Assembly (NCBI GenBank): GCA_003452915.1
Contig: DMMZ01000043.1
Coordinates: 311 to 64,310 of the forward strand
DNA: 64,000 bases
Direction: 5' to 3'
From: Clostridiales bacterium
GTDB lineage: Bacteria; Bacillota; Clostridia; Oscillospirales; CAG-382
Notes under the pieces: generated by a model
What the model was told of the DNA's origin: nothing
The model's input: the letters and a program-made list of their open reading frames with translations, nothing else
The model's database searches: none
Made by a program: the position numbers and the translations under genes
Shown here: positions 19,002 to 28,939 of the stretch, in pieces
How positions within the stretch are numbered: position 1 is the first letter of the stretch
Layout of the letters: the number at the start of each line of letters is the position of its first letter

Positions 19002-19589
19002 ATGTTGTTCGGCAAAACGCCGTACAGCGTGCTGGTGGTCTCAAGCGGAGAGAAGATTACTGAGTTTATAAAAGAAGTTCTGGATAACAGTGTCTATTCC
19101 CCTGTTGTTTTTACCGCAAGCGGTGGAGAGGCAAGGAATATCCTTATTTCGCAGAATTTTGACCTTGTTATAATTAACTCTCCTCTTAGCGACGAATTCG
19201 GCAGTGAACTTGCTTTTAAGCTGACCGAAAATTCAGTATGTGGCGTAATTATACTAGTAAAAAGCGATATTTTTGATGAAATAAGTGAGCGTGTTGAACA
19301 ATACGGCGTACTTGCTGTAAGCAAACCGATTTCCCGTGCGTTTTTTACTCAAGCTATAAAAATGTCGGTTGCTACTTTAGAACGTTTAAAACGGCTCGAA
19401 ACAGAAAATAAAAAGCTTACATTAAAAATCGATGAGGTTAAGTTAATCGAAAGAGCAAAATTTGTATTAATCGAATATTTAAAAATGAACGAATCTCAGG
19501 CGCATAAATATATCGAAAAACAAGCTATGGATATGCGTGTTACTCGACGCGAGGTAGCGGAAAGTATAATAAAAACATATGAATACTAA
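19002..19589 (+). CDS. nitR: ANTAR-domain RNA-binding antiterminator with degenerate receiver domain (NitR-like)
   Basis: Probable regulator of nitrogen genes. The 195 residues comprise a CheY-like domain (1-115), a short coiled coil (about 118-140) and a C-terminal ANTAR three-helix domain (about 138-195: AKFVLIEYLKMNESQAH, EKQAMDMRVTRREVAESII). The receiver lacks the acidic pair (Ser14-Ser15) and has Asn59 where the phospho-acceptor Asp belongs, though Lys108 remains, so it is probably not phosphorylated. ATG 19002 follows AGGGGTGG; a GTG at 18993 is within that site. The gene abuts glnA. Likely RNA targets are the AAAGGY hexaloop hairpins at 12322-12337 and 12463-12476. Confidence 0.88.
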   Translation: MLFGKTPYSVLVVSSGEKITEFIKEVLDNSVYSPVVFTASGGEARNILISQNFDLVIINSPLSDEFGSELAFKLTENSVCGVIILVKSDIFDEISERVEQYGVLAVSKPISRAFFTQAIKMSVATLERLKRLETENKKLTLKIDEVKLIERAKFVLIEYLKMNESQAHKYIEKQAMDMRVTRREVAESIIKTYEY

Positions 19590-19667
19590 AAAATAGAGTT
19601 TTAATCTTTAGTATTTAGAAAAGCCATTGACGGTTTTTTAATTATCATTATAAAAACATCAGATTTT

Positions 19668-19695
19668 AAACCGAAAATTTATTTTCGGTTTTTAC
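19668..19695 (+). terminator. Terminator of the glutamate synthase-glnA-nitR operon
   Basis: AAACCGAAAA and TTTTCGGTTT form a 10-bp stem around a short loop, followed by a T-run. It lies 79 bases after the regulator stop. Confidence 0.8.
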
Positions 19696-19801
19696 AAATT
19701 CTACAAGAAAATAAAATTGTTTTTATTGAATTCGGAACGGTTTTTTTGCTAATTATATAATAATAAATAAAATATATAAGATTAAAAGAAAGGTTTTTAA
19801 A

Positions 19802-21328
19802 ATGGCGAATCAAATCGTTTTAGTTCTTGATTTTGGTGGGCAATACAAGGAGTTAATTGCACGTCGCGTACGTGAAAATAATGTTTTTTCCTACATTTTA
19901 AGCGGTGATACACCTATAGAGAAAATTAAAAAATACAATCCGATAGGAATAATCCTCACTGGCGGACCGTCAAGCGTATATGCAGATGATTCTCCAAGGT
20001 GCGTTCGCGAATTATTCGAGCTTGGTATTCCGATTTTGGGAATTTGTTACGGAATGCAGCTTATGTGCTATATGCTGGACGGAAATGTAAAGATGGGCGA
20101 AGTAAGCGAATACGGACAGACAAACTGCGAGATTGATACGGATAACAAGCTTTTTACGGGACTTGATAAAAAACAGACCGTACTTATGAGCCATACAGAT
20201 AGGATTTTCGGACTTCCTAAGGGATTTGTTTCTATGGCAACAACCTCCGATTGCCCGATAGCAGCCTTTGGTAACCAAAGGCAAGGACTTTACGGACTGC
20301 AATTTCATCCAGAAGTCAACCACACAAAAAACGGAAAACAGATAATAAGAAACTTTTTATACAATGTTTGCGGTGCGGTCGGTGATTACAACATGACCGA
20401 TTACATTGAAAAGCAGGTAGAGGAAATAAGGCAAAAAATCGGCGATAAGCGAGTTTTACTTGCATTGTCTGGCGGTGTTGATTCATCTGTTTGTGCTGCC
20501 TTATTATCAAAAGCGATTCCGAATAAAGTTATCTGTATATTTGTTGATCACGGATTTATGCGTAAGGACGAAGGTGATCAGATTGAAGCAATTTTTTCAA
20601 AACGTGACCTTGAGTTTATTCGGGTTAACGCTTCGGAGAAATTTTTGGACAAGTTAAAGGATGTTGCCGAGCCTGAGAAAAAGCGCAAGATAATAGGTGC
20701 GGAATTTATAAAAGTTTTTGAAGAACAAGCGAAAAAGTTGGGAAATATTGAGTTTTTGGCACAGGGAACAATATATCCCGATATAATAGAATCAGGGAAC
20801 GATAAAGCGGCTACAATAAAAAGTCATCACAATGTAGGTGGTTTACCGGATATTATGAACTTTGAAGGTATTGTTGAGCCGCTTAGAGGCCTTTTCAAGG
20901 ATGAAGTTCGTACAGTCGGCAAAAAGTTGGGATTGCCGTCATATTTAATTAACCGTCAGCCGTTCCCCGGACCGGGACTTGCGATACGTATAATCGGTGA
21001 TGTTTCCAAAGAAAAGTGTGATATTCTCCGCGAAGCGGATGCTATTGCACGTGAGGAAATTGACAAACTGCGTAATAAGCCAAACCAGTATTTTGCAGTG
21101 TTAACCAATTCACGTTCTGTTGGAGTTATGGGTGACGGAAGAACATATGACTATGCCGTTGCAATAAGAGCTGTAAAGACAGATGATTTTATGACAGCGG
21201 AATTTATGAAGCTGCCGTACAACACACTTGAACGAGTTTCAAGAAGAATTACAAACGAAGTAGACGGCGTCAACAGGGTTGTATACGATATTACAGATAA
21301 ACCGCCGGCAACCGTTGAATGGGAATAA
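19802..21328 (+). CDS. guaA: GMP synthase (glutamine-hydrolysing)
   Basis: Converts XMP to GMP with ATP and glutamine. The 508 residues are a class I amidotransferase (nucleophile Cys82 in GICYGMQL, HPEV near 170) followed by the ATP-pyrophosphatase domain (LALSGGVDSS near 220) and the dimerisation domain ending with PPATVEWE. The upstream 105 bases show no purine riboswitch I can recognise. pyrG follows 45 bases downstream. Confidence 0.97.
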   Translation: MANQIVLVLDFGGQYKELIARRVRENNVFSYILSGDTPIEKIKKYNPIGIILTGGPSSVYADDSPRCVRELFELGIPILGICYGMQLMCYMLDGNVKMGEVSEYGQTNCEIDTDNKLFTGLDKKQTVLMSHTDRIFGLPKGFVSMATTSDCPIAAFGNQRQGLYGLQFHPEVNHTKNGKQIIRNFLYNVCGAVGDYNMTDYIEKQVEEIRQKIGDKRVLLALSGGVDSSVCAALLSKAIPNKVICIFVDHGFMRKDEGDQIEAIFSKRDLEFIRVNASEKFLDKLKDVAEPEKKRKIIGAEFIKVFEEQAKKLGNIEFLAQGTIYPDIIESGNDKAATIKSHHNVGGLPDIMNFEGIVEPLRGLFKDEVRTVGKKLGLPSYLINRQPFPGPGLAIRIIGDVSKEKCDILREADAIAREEIDKLRNKPNQYFAVLTNSRSVGVMGDGRTYDYAVAIRAVKTDDFMTAEFMKLPYNTLERVSRRITNEVDGVNRVVYDITDKPPATVEWE

Positions 21329-21373
21329 CCAATATTAATAATTCTGCTCCCTAACGAAAGGATAATAAAATCT

Positions 21374-22984
21374 ATGACTAAATATATATTTGTAACCGGA
21401 GGTGTAGTTTCCGGTTTAGGAAAGGGTATAACAGCTGCTTCTCTTGGAAGACTTCTTAAGGCAAGAGGTCTTAAGGTCGCTGCGCAAAAGCTGGACCCGT
21501 ATATAAATGTTGATCCCGGTACGATGAGTCCTTTTCAACATGGCGAAGTCTATGTTACAGAGGATGGAGCGGAAACTGACCTAGACCTCGGGCATTACGA
21601 GAGATTTATCGATGAGGATTTAAATAAGTATTCCAACCTTACTACAGGAAAGATTTACTGGAACGTACTTAACAAAGAAAGAAAAGGAGAATATCTCGGA
21701 GAAACCGTACAGGTTATTCCTCACATTACAAACGAGATTAAAAAATTCATTTACTCGGTTGGCAAAAAGACAGATGCTGATATTGTAATAACTGAAATAG
21801 GCGGAACAGCAGGTGATATTGAGAGCCAACCATTTTTGGAGGCAATCAGACAGGTTGCGCTTGAGGTTGGTTATCAAAACCGACTTTTCATTCATGTTAC
21901 TTTAGTTCCCTATTTAAAAAGTTCGGGAGAACATAAATCAAAACCTACCCAGCATTCGGTTAAAGAATTGCAGGGAATGGGTATCGCACCTGATATTATT
22001 GTACTTAGATGTGATGAGCCGCTTGAAGACGGACTTATGAATAAAATCAGTCTTTTTTGTAATGTAAAAAGGGAGTGCGTTATTCAAAATATAACCCTTC
22101 CTGTGTTATACGAAGCACCGATTATGCTTGAGGAAAATAACTTTTCCTCAATAGTCTGCAACCAACTCGGATTAAACACTGCTCCGCCCGATTTAAGCGA
22201 CTGGCAGAATATGCTCAACCGTATCCGCAACAGAACCAAGATGGTCAGAATTGCACTTGTCGGGAAATATGTCAAGTTACACGATGCTTACCTTTCGGTG
22301 GCTGAGGCACTTCGCCATGCGGGATATGAAAACAGCTCTAGAATTGATATTAATTGGATAGACAGCGAGAATATTACAAATGATAATGCAGCCTGCCTGC
22401 TTTCCGATTGCGATGGAATTCTTATACCGGGTGGTTTTGGAAACAGAGGTATTGAAGGAAAAATTCTTGCATGTAAATATGCAAGAGAAAACAACATTCC
22501 TTATCTTGGAATTTGTCTTGGCATGCAGATAGCTGTTATTGAATTTGCCCGTAATGTATGCGGAATCACAGATGCAAATTCTGGTGAGTTTGACGAGAAT
22601 GGTGCTAATAAGGTAATAGACTTTATGTCCGACCAGTCGAATTCTATAAATAAAGGCGGCACAATGCGTTTAGGAAGCTACCCATGCAAAATTATACCTA
22701 ACAGTATTATGGAAAAAGCTTACGGTCGGCAGCTAATATCTGAGCGTCACAGACACCGTTATGAATTCAATAACGAGTATAAAGAACTTTTTGAGAAAAA
22801 CGGATTGGCGATAAGCGGAACTTCACCAAACGGTGAAATAGTAGAAACGGTTGAATTACATAAAAATGACTATTTTATCGGCGTACAGTTCCATCCTGAG
22901 TTTAAAAGCCGCCCCAACCGCGCACATCCATTATTTGCTGGACTCATAAAAGCCGCACTGGAACACCAGTCACGAAAGGAATGA
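21374..22984 (+). CDS. pyrG: CTP synthase
   Basis: Aminates UTP to CTP with glutamine and ATP. 536 residues: N-terminal synthetase domain with [17 protein letters not shown], then a class I amidotransferase domain with IPGGFGNRG, the nucleophile region YLGICLGMQ and QFHPEF near the C-terminus. AACGAAAGGA lies before the ATG. I see no obvious C-run attenuator in its short 45-base leader. Links the pyrimidine pathway encoded at the left of the window to CTP. Confidence 0.97.
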   Translation: MTKYIFVTGGVVSGLGKGITAASLGRLLKARGLKVAAQKLDPYINVDPGTMSPFQHGEVYVTEDGAETDLDLGHYERFIDEDLNKYSNLTTGKIYWNVLNKERKGEYLGETVQVIPHITNEIKKFIYSVGKKTDADIVITEIGGTAGDIESQPFLEAIRQVALEVGYQNRLFIHVTLVPYLKSSGEHKSKPTQHSVKELQGMGIAPDIIVLRCDEPLEDGLMNKISLFCNVKRECVIQNITLPVLYEAPIMLEENNFSSIVCNQLGLNTAPPDLSDWQNMLNRIRNRTKMVRIALVGKYVKLHDAYLSVAEALRHAGYENSSRIDINWIDSENITNDNAACLLSDCDGILIPGGFGNRGIEGKILACKYARENNIPYLGICLGMQIAVIEFARNVCGITDANSGEFDENGANKVIDFMSDQSNSINKGGTMRLGSYPCKIIPNSIMEKAYGRQLISERHRHRYEFNNEYKELFEKNGLAISGTSPNGEIVETVELHKNDYFIGVQFHPEFKSRPNRAHPLFAGLIKAALEHQSRKE

Positions 22985-22990
22985 TTTGAA

Positions 22991-23722
22991 ATGATTAGAG
23001 ATTATAAAAAAGAAACCGAAAACAGAATAGCCTTTATAAAAAGCGTATTATCCGAAAGTAAAGCTGCCGGAATTATTTACGGAAACAGCGGTGGTAAGGA
23101 CAGCGCGCTTGTAGGTATTCTTTGTAAAAAAGCTTGTGAAAACACGGTCGGTCTTATGATGCCCTGTCAGTCAAAACGCAATTTCGGTGAGGATCTGGAG
23201 GATGCTTGTGATGTAGCCAACAAATTTGGTGTTGAATACCGCACTGTTGATCTAAGTGAATTAAAGGCTCTTGCGATGAAAATATACGAAGAGCATACAA
23301 CACTTACGGATACTGCTATAGCAAATATTGCTCCCAGATTGAGAATGTTAACTCTTTACACTATAGGAGCATCCGAAAACCGTCTAGTTGCCGGAACAGG
23401 CAATCGTAGCGAGGGTTATATGGGATATTTTACCAAGTGGGGCGATGGAGCATATGATTTTAATCCGATAGCAGACCTTACGGTTACAGAGATTTATGAA
23501 TTTTTAAATTACCTCGGAGCGCCCGAAAATATTATACAAAAAGCTCCCTCAGCAGGATTATTTGAAGGTCAGACCGATGAAAAAGAAATGGGCATAACAT
23601 ATGCTGAAATCGATAATTATCTCTTAAACGGTGTTGTTAGCCAGGAAAACATAAAAATTATAGAAAAATTTCATAATATCAGTGAGCACAAACGCTGTTC
23701 TCCAAAAGCATATAACGAATAA
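22991..23722 (+). CDS. nadE: NAD synthase, ammonia-dependent type
   Basis: Amidates nicotinate adenine dinucleotide to NAD+. The 243-residue product has the PPi-loop motif NSGGKDSALVG, TGNRSEGYMGYFTKWGD (substrate/ATP contacts) and a basic C-terminal end HKRCSP. It lacks the N-terminal glutaminase domain, so it uses free ammonia. It begins 6 bases after the pyrG stop, making a guaA-pyrG-nadE set of nucleotide amidation enzymes next to the ammonia-assimilation island. Confidence 0.93.
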   Translation: MIRDYKKETENRIAFIKSVLSESKAAGIIYGNSGGKDSALVGILCKKACENTVGLMMPCQSKRNFGEDLEDACDVANKFGVEYRTVDLSELKALAMKIYEEHTTLTDTAIANIAPRLRMLTLYTIGASENRLVAGTGNRSEGYMGYFTKWGDGAYDFNPIADLTVTEIYEFLNYLGAPENIIQKAPSAGLFEGQTDEKEMGITYAEIDNYLLNGVVSQENIKIIEKFHNISEHKRCSPKAYNE

Positions 23723-23917
23723 TATACGAATAAAAAGCATAGTTGATGTATAATTATAAAATGTTAAAGTTAAGAAAAATAATATACATTTATTACTAAA
23801 AATAAAAATTTAGCCTTATATCGCTTTATTTGCAATGAATTTGATTTTTGTATTTGAACAAAATGCAAAAATATTCTACAAAAAAATTGCTGATTTTATA
23901 CATATAGCATAATATAC

Positions 23918-23946
23918 TTGACAAAAATTTTGTATTATGATAGAAT
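23918..23946 (+). promoter_or_regulatory. Sigma-A promoter for the lipoprotein / peptide transporter region
   Basis: TTGACA (23918-23923), 17-base spacer, TAGAAT (23941-23946). The 283-base gap 23723-24005 is otherwise very AT-rich and holds no gene I can support. Confidence 0.75.
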
Positions 23947-24005
23947 ACACAGTAAATTGAACGATTTTTAAGCATCTTTTAAGTTAAAGCGTTACGGGGA
24001 ATAAT

Positions 24006-25274
24006 ATGAAATCGATTAAATATATAATACTTATAATAATATCGACGGTATTAATGTTAACTATATCTTCTTGCAAAGTAGGATCTGATTCTTTTCAAGA
24101 ACCGTGGGAGATTAATAGTAACTTTGTCTATAGTGTTGTTTATGAGGGAATGGGTGGAACTATAAACACTTTAAGCTCCAGAACGGTTTGGTATGCAGGC
24201 GATTCATTATTAAAAGAACCCGGAGGTGCCTACGGAATGCTTGTAAAGCCGGTTAAGGGCAATCTGGTTGTATTGGGTTGGTATACTTCATATGAAAATG
24301 TCGGCACTGACCAAGAACCTGTCTATGAATATAAAGAAGAAGACAGATGGGATTTTAATAACGACAGAATAAATGAAAGCAATACTGACGAAAACAAACA
24401 ACTTACGCTTTATGCACGTTGGATTGATTCGCCATCTATTTACTTTTTAGATGCTGATAATACAGAGAATGTATTGTTGAAATGGCAAAATGTTGATGTT
24501 ACACAAACTTTATCCAGGCCATCTACAACAGAAAAAGTTACAATCCAAAAAGATAATAAGACTTTTACACTGCTCGATTATTTTTACGACAAGGAATTGA
24601 CGCAGAAGGTTATTTGGGGCGACGGAAGCCGTAGTGTAGAAGAAATAATTGCTTCACAGGATGGTGATTCGGGTGTATATATCTACTGTAAATACATAGA
24701 AGGTGAATATACTAGAATAAAAAGTATTACAGATATAAAGAATATCGATAATTTTAACGGAAATTGTATTCTTGCGAATGATATAGATGCGGAAAATGCA
24801 AACTGGACTCCTCTCAGAAACAAAAATGACGATCCATTTACCGGAATTTTCATTGGAAACGGCTATACAATATCCAATATTAATATAACTGCAACCAACA
24901 AAGTTAGCGGTGTTGCTTCTGCAGGTGCAAAAGAAAAATCTTATGGCTTATTTGGTTTACTTTCAGGAGCAACTTTTAAAGGCTTTAATTTTAAAAATGT
25001 TACAATAAACATAGGAAATACAAGCAATGTAGATTTATGCACAGGTGTTTTCGGCGGTAGAGCAACAGGAACTACCTTCGAGAATTGCAGCATACAAGGT
25101 TTTACAGTTATTTCTGACGGACAGGTTAAGGTTAAAGTTTATTTAGGCAAAGCAGCGTATTTAGATGAAACCTGTACGGTCACAGACAGTAATTTTGATG
25201 AACCTGTTACTGAGGGACTTGAAATTAACAGCGAAAATTTAATAACTGGTGATCAAACGCCTGTTATAGATTAA
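24006..25274 (+). CDS. Secreted lipoprotein with Listeria-Bacteroides-type and GLUG-like repeats
   Basis: Unknown function, probably attached to the outer face of the membrane. The 422 residues begin with a signal peptide ending in the lipobox-like ISSC (Cys23). Residues of about 45-140 contain a VVYEGMGGTIN...GWYTS...LTLYARW pattern, as in Listeria-Bacteroides (Flg_new/InlB B) repeats. The C-terminal part (about 245-400) has repeating segments such as FTGIFIGNGYTISNINI and YGLFGLLSGATFKGFNFKNVTI, the style of GLUG beta-helix repeats. It is 30 bases before the binding protein of the transporter and shares its promoter; it may be an accessory or an adhesin. Confidence 0.7.
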   Translation: MKSIKYIILIIISTVLMLTISSCKVGSDSFQEPWEINSNFVYSVVYEGMGGTINTLSSRTVWYAGDSLLKEPGGAYGMLVKPVKGNLVVLGWYTSYENVGTDQEPVYEYKEEDRWDFNNDRINESNTDENKQLTLYARWIDSPSIYFLDADNTENVLLKWQNVDVTQTLSRPSTTEKVTIQKDNKTFTLLDYFYDKELTQKVIWGDGSRSVEEIIASQDGDSGVYIYCKYIEGEYTRIKSITDIKNIDNFNGNCILANDIDAENANWTPLRNKNDDPFTGIFIGNGYTISNINITATNKVSGVASAGAKEKSYGLFGLLSGATFKGFNFKNVTINIGNTSNVDLCTGVFGGRATGTTFENCSIQGFTVISDGQVKVKVYLGKAAYLDETCTVTDSNFDEPVTEGLEINSENLITGDQTPVID

Positions 25275-25304
25275 AAACGAAAATTATTTTAGGAGGGTAT
25301 TTTG

Positions 25305-27731
25305 GTGAAATTTACAAAGAAACTATTAGTGCTTTTACTTTGCTTTGCATTTGTATTTAGCGCTACCGCTTGTGGCGATAAACCAGGTGAAGAATCTACT
25401 ACCAGTGAAACATCAACAGACGTCGTTGCGGCTAAACCTGATTTTCCTGCAGACAGAAGAGATGCTTCGACTCGTACAGGCAATAACGCAACAAAACCGC
25501 TCGTTATCAGCTCAGGAACTATGGACGGTAAATTTAATCCGTTCTATGCAACCAGCCAGTATGACGTTGATGTTGTTGACATGACACAAATTTTCTTAAT
25601 CGTTCAATCCGAGAAAGCAGAGCCTGTAGCAGGCATTAACGAAAACACATATGCTTTAAGCTACACAATGACCGTTAATGATGATGAGACTGAAAGTACA
25701 TATAAGTTTATTCTCAAAAACGGCATAACCTTCAGTGATGGTACACCTGTTACCGGCAAGGATTTATTATTTAATCTTTATGAATTGCTTGATCCAGCAT
25801 ATACAGGTTCCAGCACACTTTATTCAATGGATATTAAGGGACTTAAGTCCTATAGAACTCAGGTTCTCGAAGAAAGTGCTGCTGAAGAAAAAGAAGAAGA
25901 ATTTGCAACAGCTGCTCTTGCCAGAGTAGAAGCTTTAGTTGCCGGTGAAGGCACAGATGAAGATAAAGAAGCTGCTTGGGCAAAAGTTAAAGAATATATT
26001 ACAGAGGACTCGGGTGTTCTTGGTGGTTATCTTGCTCAAGGATATACACTTGCCGATTTTGGTATAGGTACAGCTTGGCCTGAGGATTTCCAGGCAACAG
26101 CGGTTGTCCTTGGTTATATGGGTAATATCACCTGCGAAGATGGTACAATAACAGCAGTTGATACAAATGTAGATCTCGCAAAGCTTGCAACATATACAGA
26201 AGAAGAAGCTATTGACCTTGCATACAATTATACAAAAGCAAATATGACAATTGAAGAATATGACCTTGGATTTGGATGGACTGTTGTAACAAATGGTAGC
26301 GCTGAAGGCGCATCTGACGCTTCTGACATGTTCACAGTATTCAAAGCTGACGAAACAGCTGCATACCTTGAAGAAAACAAGGGTACTGTAAAATCCATTT
26401 CAGGTATCACACTTGATACAGTAACCGAAGATGGCGTAGAGCGTGAAAGACTTACTGTCGTTATTAATGGCGTAGATCCTAAAGCTATATGGAACTTCGG
26501 TTTCCAGGTTGCTCCATTGAAACATTATTCAACAGAGGATCTTGCATCAAAAGCTAATGGTGTTGATGCTTTCGGTGTCGATTTTGCAAGCAAAGAATTC
26601 CAGGAGCAGCTTAAACAAAAAGTAGTTCCTATAGGAGCAGGTCCTTATATTGCTGCTGATAACGAAGGTGTTGCAACCACAGATTTCGACGAATTCTTTA
26701 ATGATGGTGTCGTAAATTATGTAGCAAACGATAACTTTATGCTTGCAGCACCGAAAATTAAGTATGTTCGTTATTTTACAGTACCTCTTGGAAGTGAGCT
26801 TACGTCACTTCAAAATGATGAAGTACATTATTCTGATCCCAATGCAACCACAGACAATATAAACGAAATCGCAAATACAGAATTAAAAAATATACTTGTT
26901 GATAACCTTGGATATGGTTATATCGGAATGAACTCTCAGCTTATTCCTGACCTTAATGCAAGAAAAGCTCTTGCTTCTGCACTTGACGTTGAACTTGCAC
27001 TTGAATATTATACCGGCGGTCTTGCAACAAACATCTACCGCAGCATGTCCAGAGTAAGTTGGGCATATCCGGAAGATGCAACTTCTATGTACCCATTCGA
27101 TGAGACTGGTGAAGCATCCAAGGAATTCTTCCTTGCATCTGAAAGTTTTAAAGAAGTTGATGGCAAGATTGTAAATGCTGATGGTTCTGAAGTTAAGTAC
27201 TCTTTTGTACTTCCTTCTGACGCTAACGACCATCCAGCAGGTCAGATATTCCTTAAAGCTAAAGAAGTTCTTGCAAAAATCGGTGTAAATATTACTATCG
27301 AAGTAGATACAGGACTACTTAACAAGCTTCAAAACAATGTTGTTGCTGTTTGGGCAGCTGCATGGCAGGCAACAATAGATCCGGACGTTTTCCAGACCTA
27401 TTATTCCGGTCCTGAAAACACCTCCGAGTCGCCTATTAGCTACGGCTTGTACTGGCTCTATCAGAACGGAACTGATGAAGAAAAAGCACTTCTTGTAGAA
27501 GTAAATGAGCTTATTATGCAAGCTCGTAAATCCTTGAACGTTGAGGAAAGAAAGCCTGTTTACTCTGATTGCTTGGATAAAGTTTTGGAACTTTGTGTTG
27601 AAATTCCGACATATCAGAGAAAGAACATGTATGTTTATAACAGCGATGTTATAGACGGTGATTCTTTGTGGCAGGATGTTACCCCGTACAAGGGACCGAT
27701 CGAAGAAATTTGGAATGTCAGCCTTAAGTAA
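25305..27731 (+). CDS. Oligopeptide-type ABC transporter substrate-binding lipoprotein (family 5) with a large insertion
   Basis: Captures peptides or similar solutes outside the membrane for the permease encoded downstream. The 808 residues start with a lipoprotein signal (Cys23 in SATACGDK). Family 5 blocks include FKFNPFYA-like KFNPFYATSQYD near 70, YKFILKNGITFSDGTPVTGKDLLFN near 140 and RKALASALDVELAL near 540. Usual length is 520-600: an acidic, Ala-rich stretch of roughly 200 residues (about 165-370, with EEKEEEFATAALARVEALVAGEGTDEDKE... composition) is inserted. GTG 25305 follows AGGAGG; a TTG three bases earlier is also possible. A hairpin follows the gene. Confidence 0.88.
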   Translation: MKFTKKLLVLLLCFAFVFSATACGDKPGEESTTSETSTDVVAAKPDFPADRRDASTRTGNNATKPLVISSGTMDGKFNPFYATSQYDVDVVDMTQIFLIVQSEKAEPVAGINENTYALSYTMTVNDDETESTYKFILKNGITFSDGTPVTGKDLLFNLYELLDPAYTGSSTLYSMDIKGLKSYRTQVLEESAAEEKEEEFATAALARVEALVAGEGTDEDKEAAWAKVKEYITEDSGVLGGYLAQGYTLADFGIGTAWPEDFQATAVVLGYMGNITCEDGTITAVDTNVDLAKLATYTEEEAIDLAYNYTKANMTIEEYDLGFGWTVVTNGSAEGASDASDMFTVFKADETAAYLEENKGTVKSISGITLDTVTEDGVERERLTVVINGVDPKAIWNFGFQVAPLKHYSTEDLASKANGVDAFGVDFASKEFQEQLKQKVVPIGAGPYIAADNEGVATTDFDEFFNDGVVNYVANDNFMLAAPKIKYVRYFTVPLGSELTSLQNDEVHYSDPNATTDNINEIANTELKNILVDNLGYGYIGMNSQLIPDLNARKALASALDVELALEYYTGGLATNIYRSMSRVSWAYPEDATSMYPFDETGEASKEFFLASESFKEVDGKIVNADGSEVKYSFVLPSDANDHPAGQIFLKAKEVLAKIGVNITIEVDTGLLNKLQNNVVAVWAAAWQATIDPDVFQTYYSGPENTSESPISYGLYWLYQNGTDEEKALLVEVNELIMQARKSLNVEERKPVYSDCLDKVLELCVEIPTYQRKNMYVYNSDVIDGDSLWQDVTPYKGPIEEIWNVSLK

Positions 27732-27760
27732 TTTGATTTAGATATCAAATTTATTGATCA

Positions 27761-27799
27761 AAGGGGCTTAATAGTCCGCTATTAAGCCCCTTGCATTTT
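27761..27799 (+). terminator. Hairpin after the binding-protein gene
   Basis: AAGGGGCTTAATAG pairs perfectly with CTATTAAGCCCCTT around a 4-base loop (27761-27792), then GCATTTTT. It likely gives partial termination or mRNA protection, so that binding protein is made in excess of permease. Confidence 0.75.
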
Positions 27800-27937
27800 T
27801 ATAAAAGTAAGCAATGAAGCGTAAGCACATTTTTAGTGTATACGGTTCATTGGCTATTTTTGCAGATTTTAGTCGCAAATGATTCAACAATCAGCCATAA
27901 AATTTAAAATAAAACATTGGGTCAGGGGGAATTATCT

Positions 27938-28927
27938 TTGTTAAAATATCTTGTAAAAAGATTATTATTGGCCTTGTTGATATTATTCGGTACCTCCATA
28001 ATTATATATTTTCTTGTTCGTAACATGCCCGGTGACTATATTGATTTACAAACAGCATCACAGGTATCCCGTGGACTTTTAACACAAGAACAAGTTGACC
28101 AGATGAAGGCATTATACGGAATCGGCGATAATTCATTTTGGGGAATAATCGGAAACTACTTTACATGGCTGGGTAACTTATTAAAGGGTGATCTTGGTAT
28201 ATCGTTTGTTTACGGCAGACCGGTAGCTGAAGTTATCAACCGTTATATGTGGATTTCCTTTGGAATTTCTTTCGTTGCATTGATTTTTGAAATAATTATC
28301 GCTATTCCCCTAGGTATTTATGCCGCCACAAAGCAGTATGGCGTTGCAGATTATACTGTCACGGTTCTGGCTATGATGGGTATTTCTTTACCCACTTTCT
28401 TTCTAGGTGCATTGCTTTTACGAATGTTTTCGATAAAGTTAGGGTGGTTTCCACTTTCCGGTTTACACGATGCTACCCAGATGCTGACAGGCTTGCCGTA
28501 TTTTTTAGATACCTTACATCACTTGATTTTACCAATGGTAACCCTTGTAATTCTTTCTATCGGCGGACTTATGCGTTATACGAGAACAAATATGCTTGAG
28601 GTTTTAAATTCCGATTATATTCGTACTGCACGCGCTAAGGGGCTATCCGAGAAGACGGTAATTTACAAGCATGCTTTTAGAAACACCTTAATTCCGATAG
28701 TTACGATGTTAGGTGGAATAATTCCCGGATTATTTGGAGGAGCTATGATAACCGAAAGTGTATTTGCACTCGAGGGTATCGGATACACTGCATATAAAGC
28801 AGTTTTACAAGCAGACGTTCCTTTCGTTATGGGTTATAATATGTTTTTAGCGGTACTTACTGTACTTGGAATATTAGTTTCCGATTTATTATACGCGGTT
28901 GTTGACCCTCGCGTCAAATTAAAATAG
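27938..28927 (+). CDS. Peptide ABC transporter permease (OppB/DppB type)
   Basis: Integral membrane subunit of the importer. The 329 residues have an N-terminal anchor (LLKYLVKRLLLALLILFG), five or six membrane segments and the coupling EAA loop near residues 220-240 (NSDYIRTARAKGLSEKTVIYKHAFRN). Start taken as TTG 27938, which follows CAGGGGGA; a TTG at 27917 lies upstream of that site. The 206-base gap before it holds only the preceding hairpin. Followed 12 bases later by the partner permease. Confidence 0.92.
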   Translation: MLKYLVKRLLLALLILFGTSIIIYFLVRNMPGDYIDLQTASQVSRGLLTQEQVDQMKALYGIGDNSFWGIIGNYFTWLGNLLKGDLGISFVYGRPVAEVINRYMWISFGISFVALIFEIIIAIPLGIYAATKQYGVADYTVTVLAMMGISLPTFFLGALLLRMFSIKLGWFPLSGLHDATQMLTGLPYFLDTLHHLILPMVTLVILSIGGLMRYTRTNMLEVLNSDYIRTARAKGLSEKTVIYKHAFRNTLIPIVTMLGGIIPGLFGGAMITESVFALEGIGYTAYKAVLQADVPFVMGYNMFLAVLTVLGILVSDLLYAVVDPRVKLK

Positions 28928-28939
28928 GAGGGGAACATA

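Noticed and set aside
19696..19801. Guanine/xanthine riboswitch before guaA
   Set aside because: No conserved purine riboswitch core or paired loops could be recognised in the short AT-rich leader.
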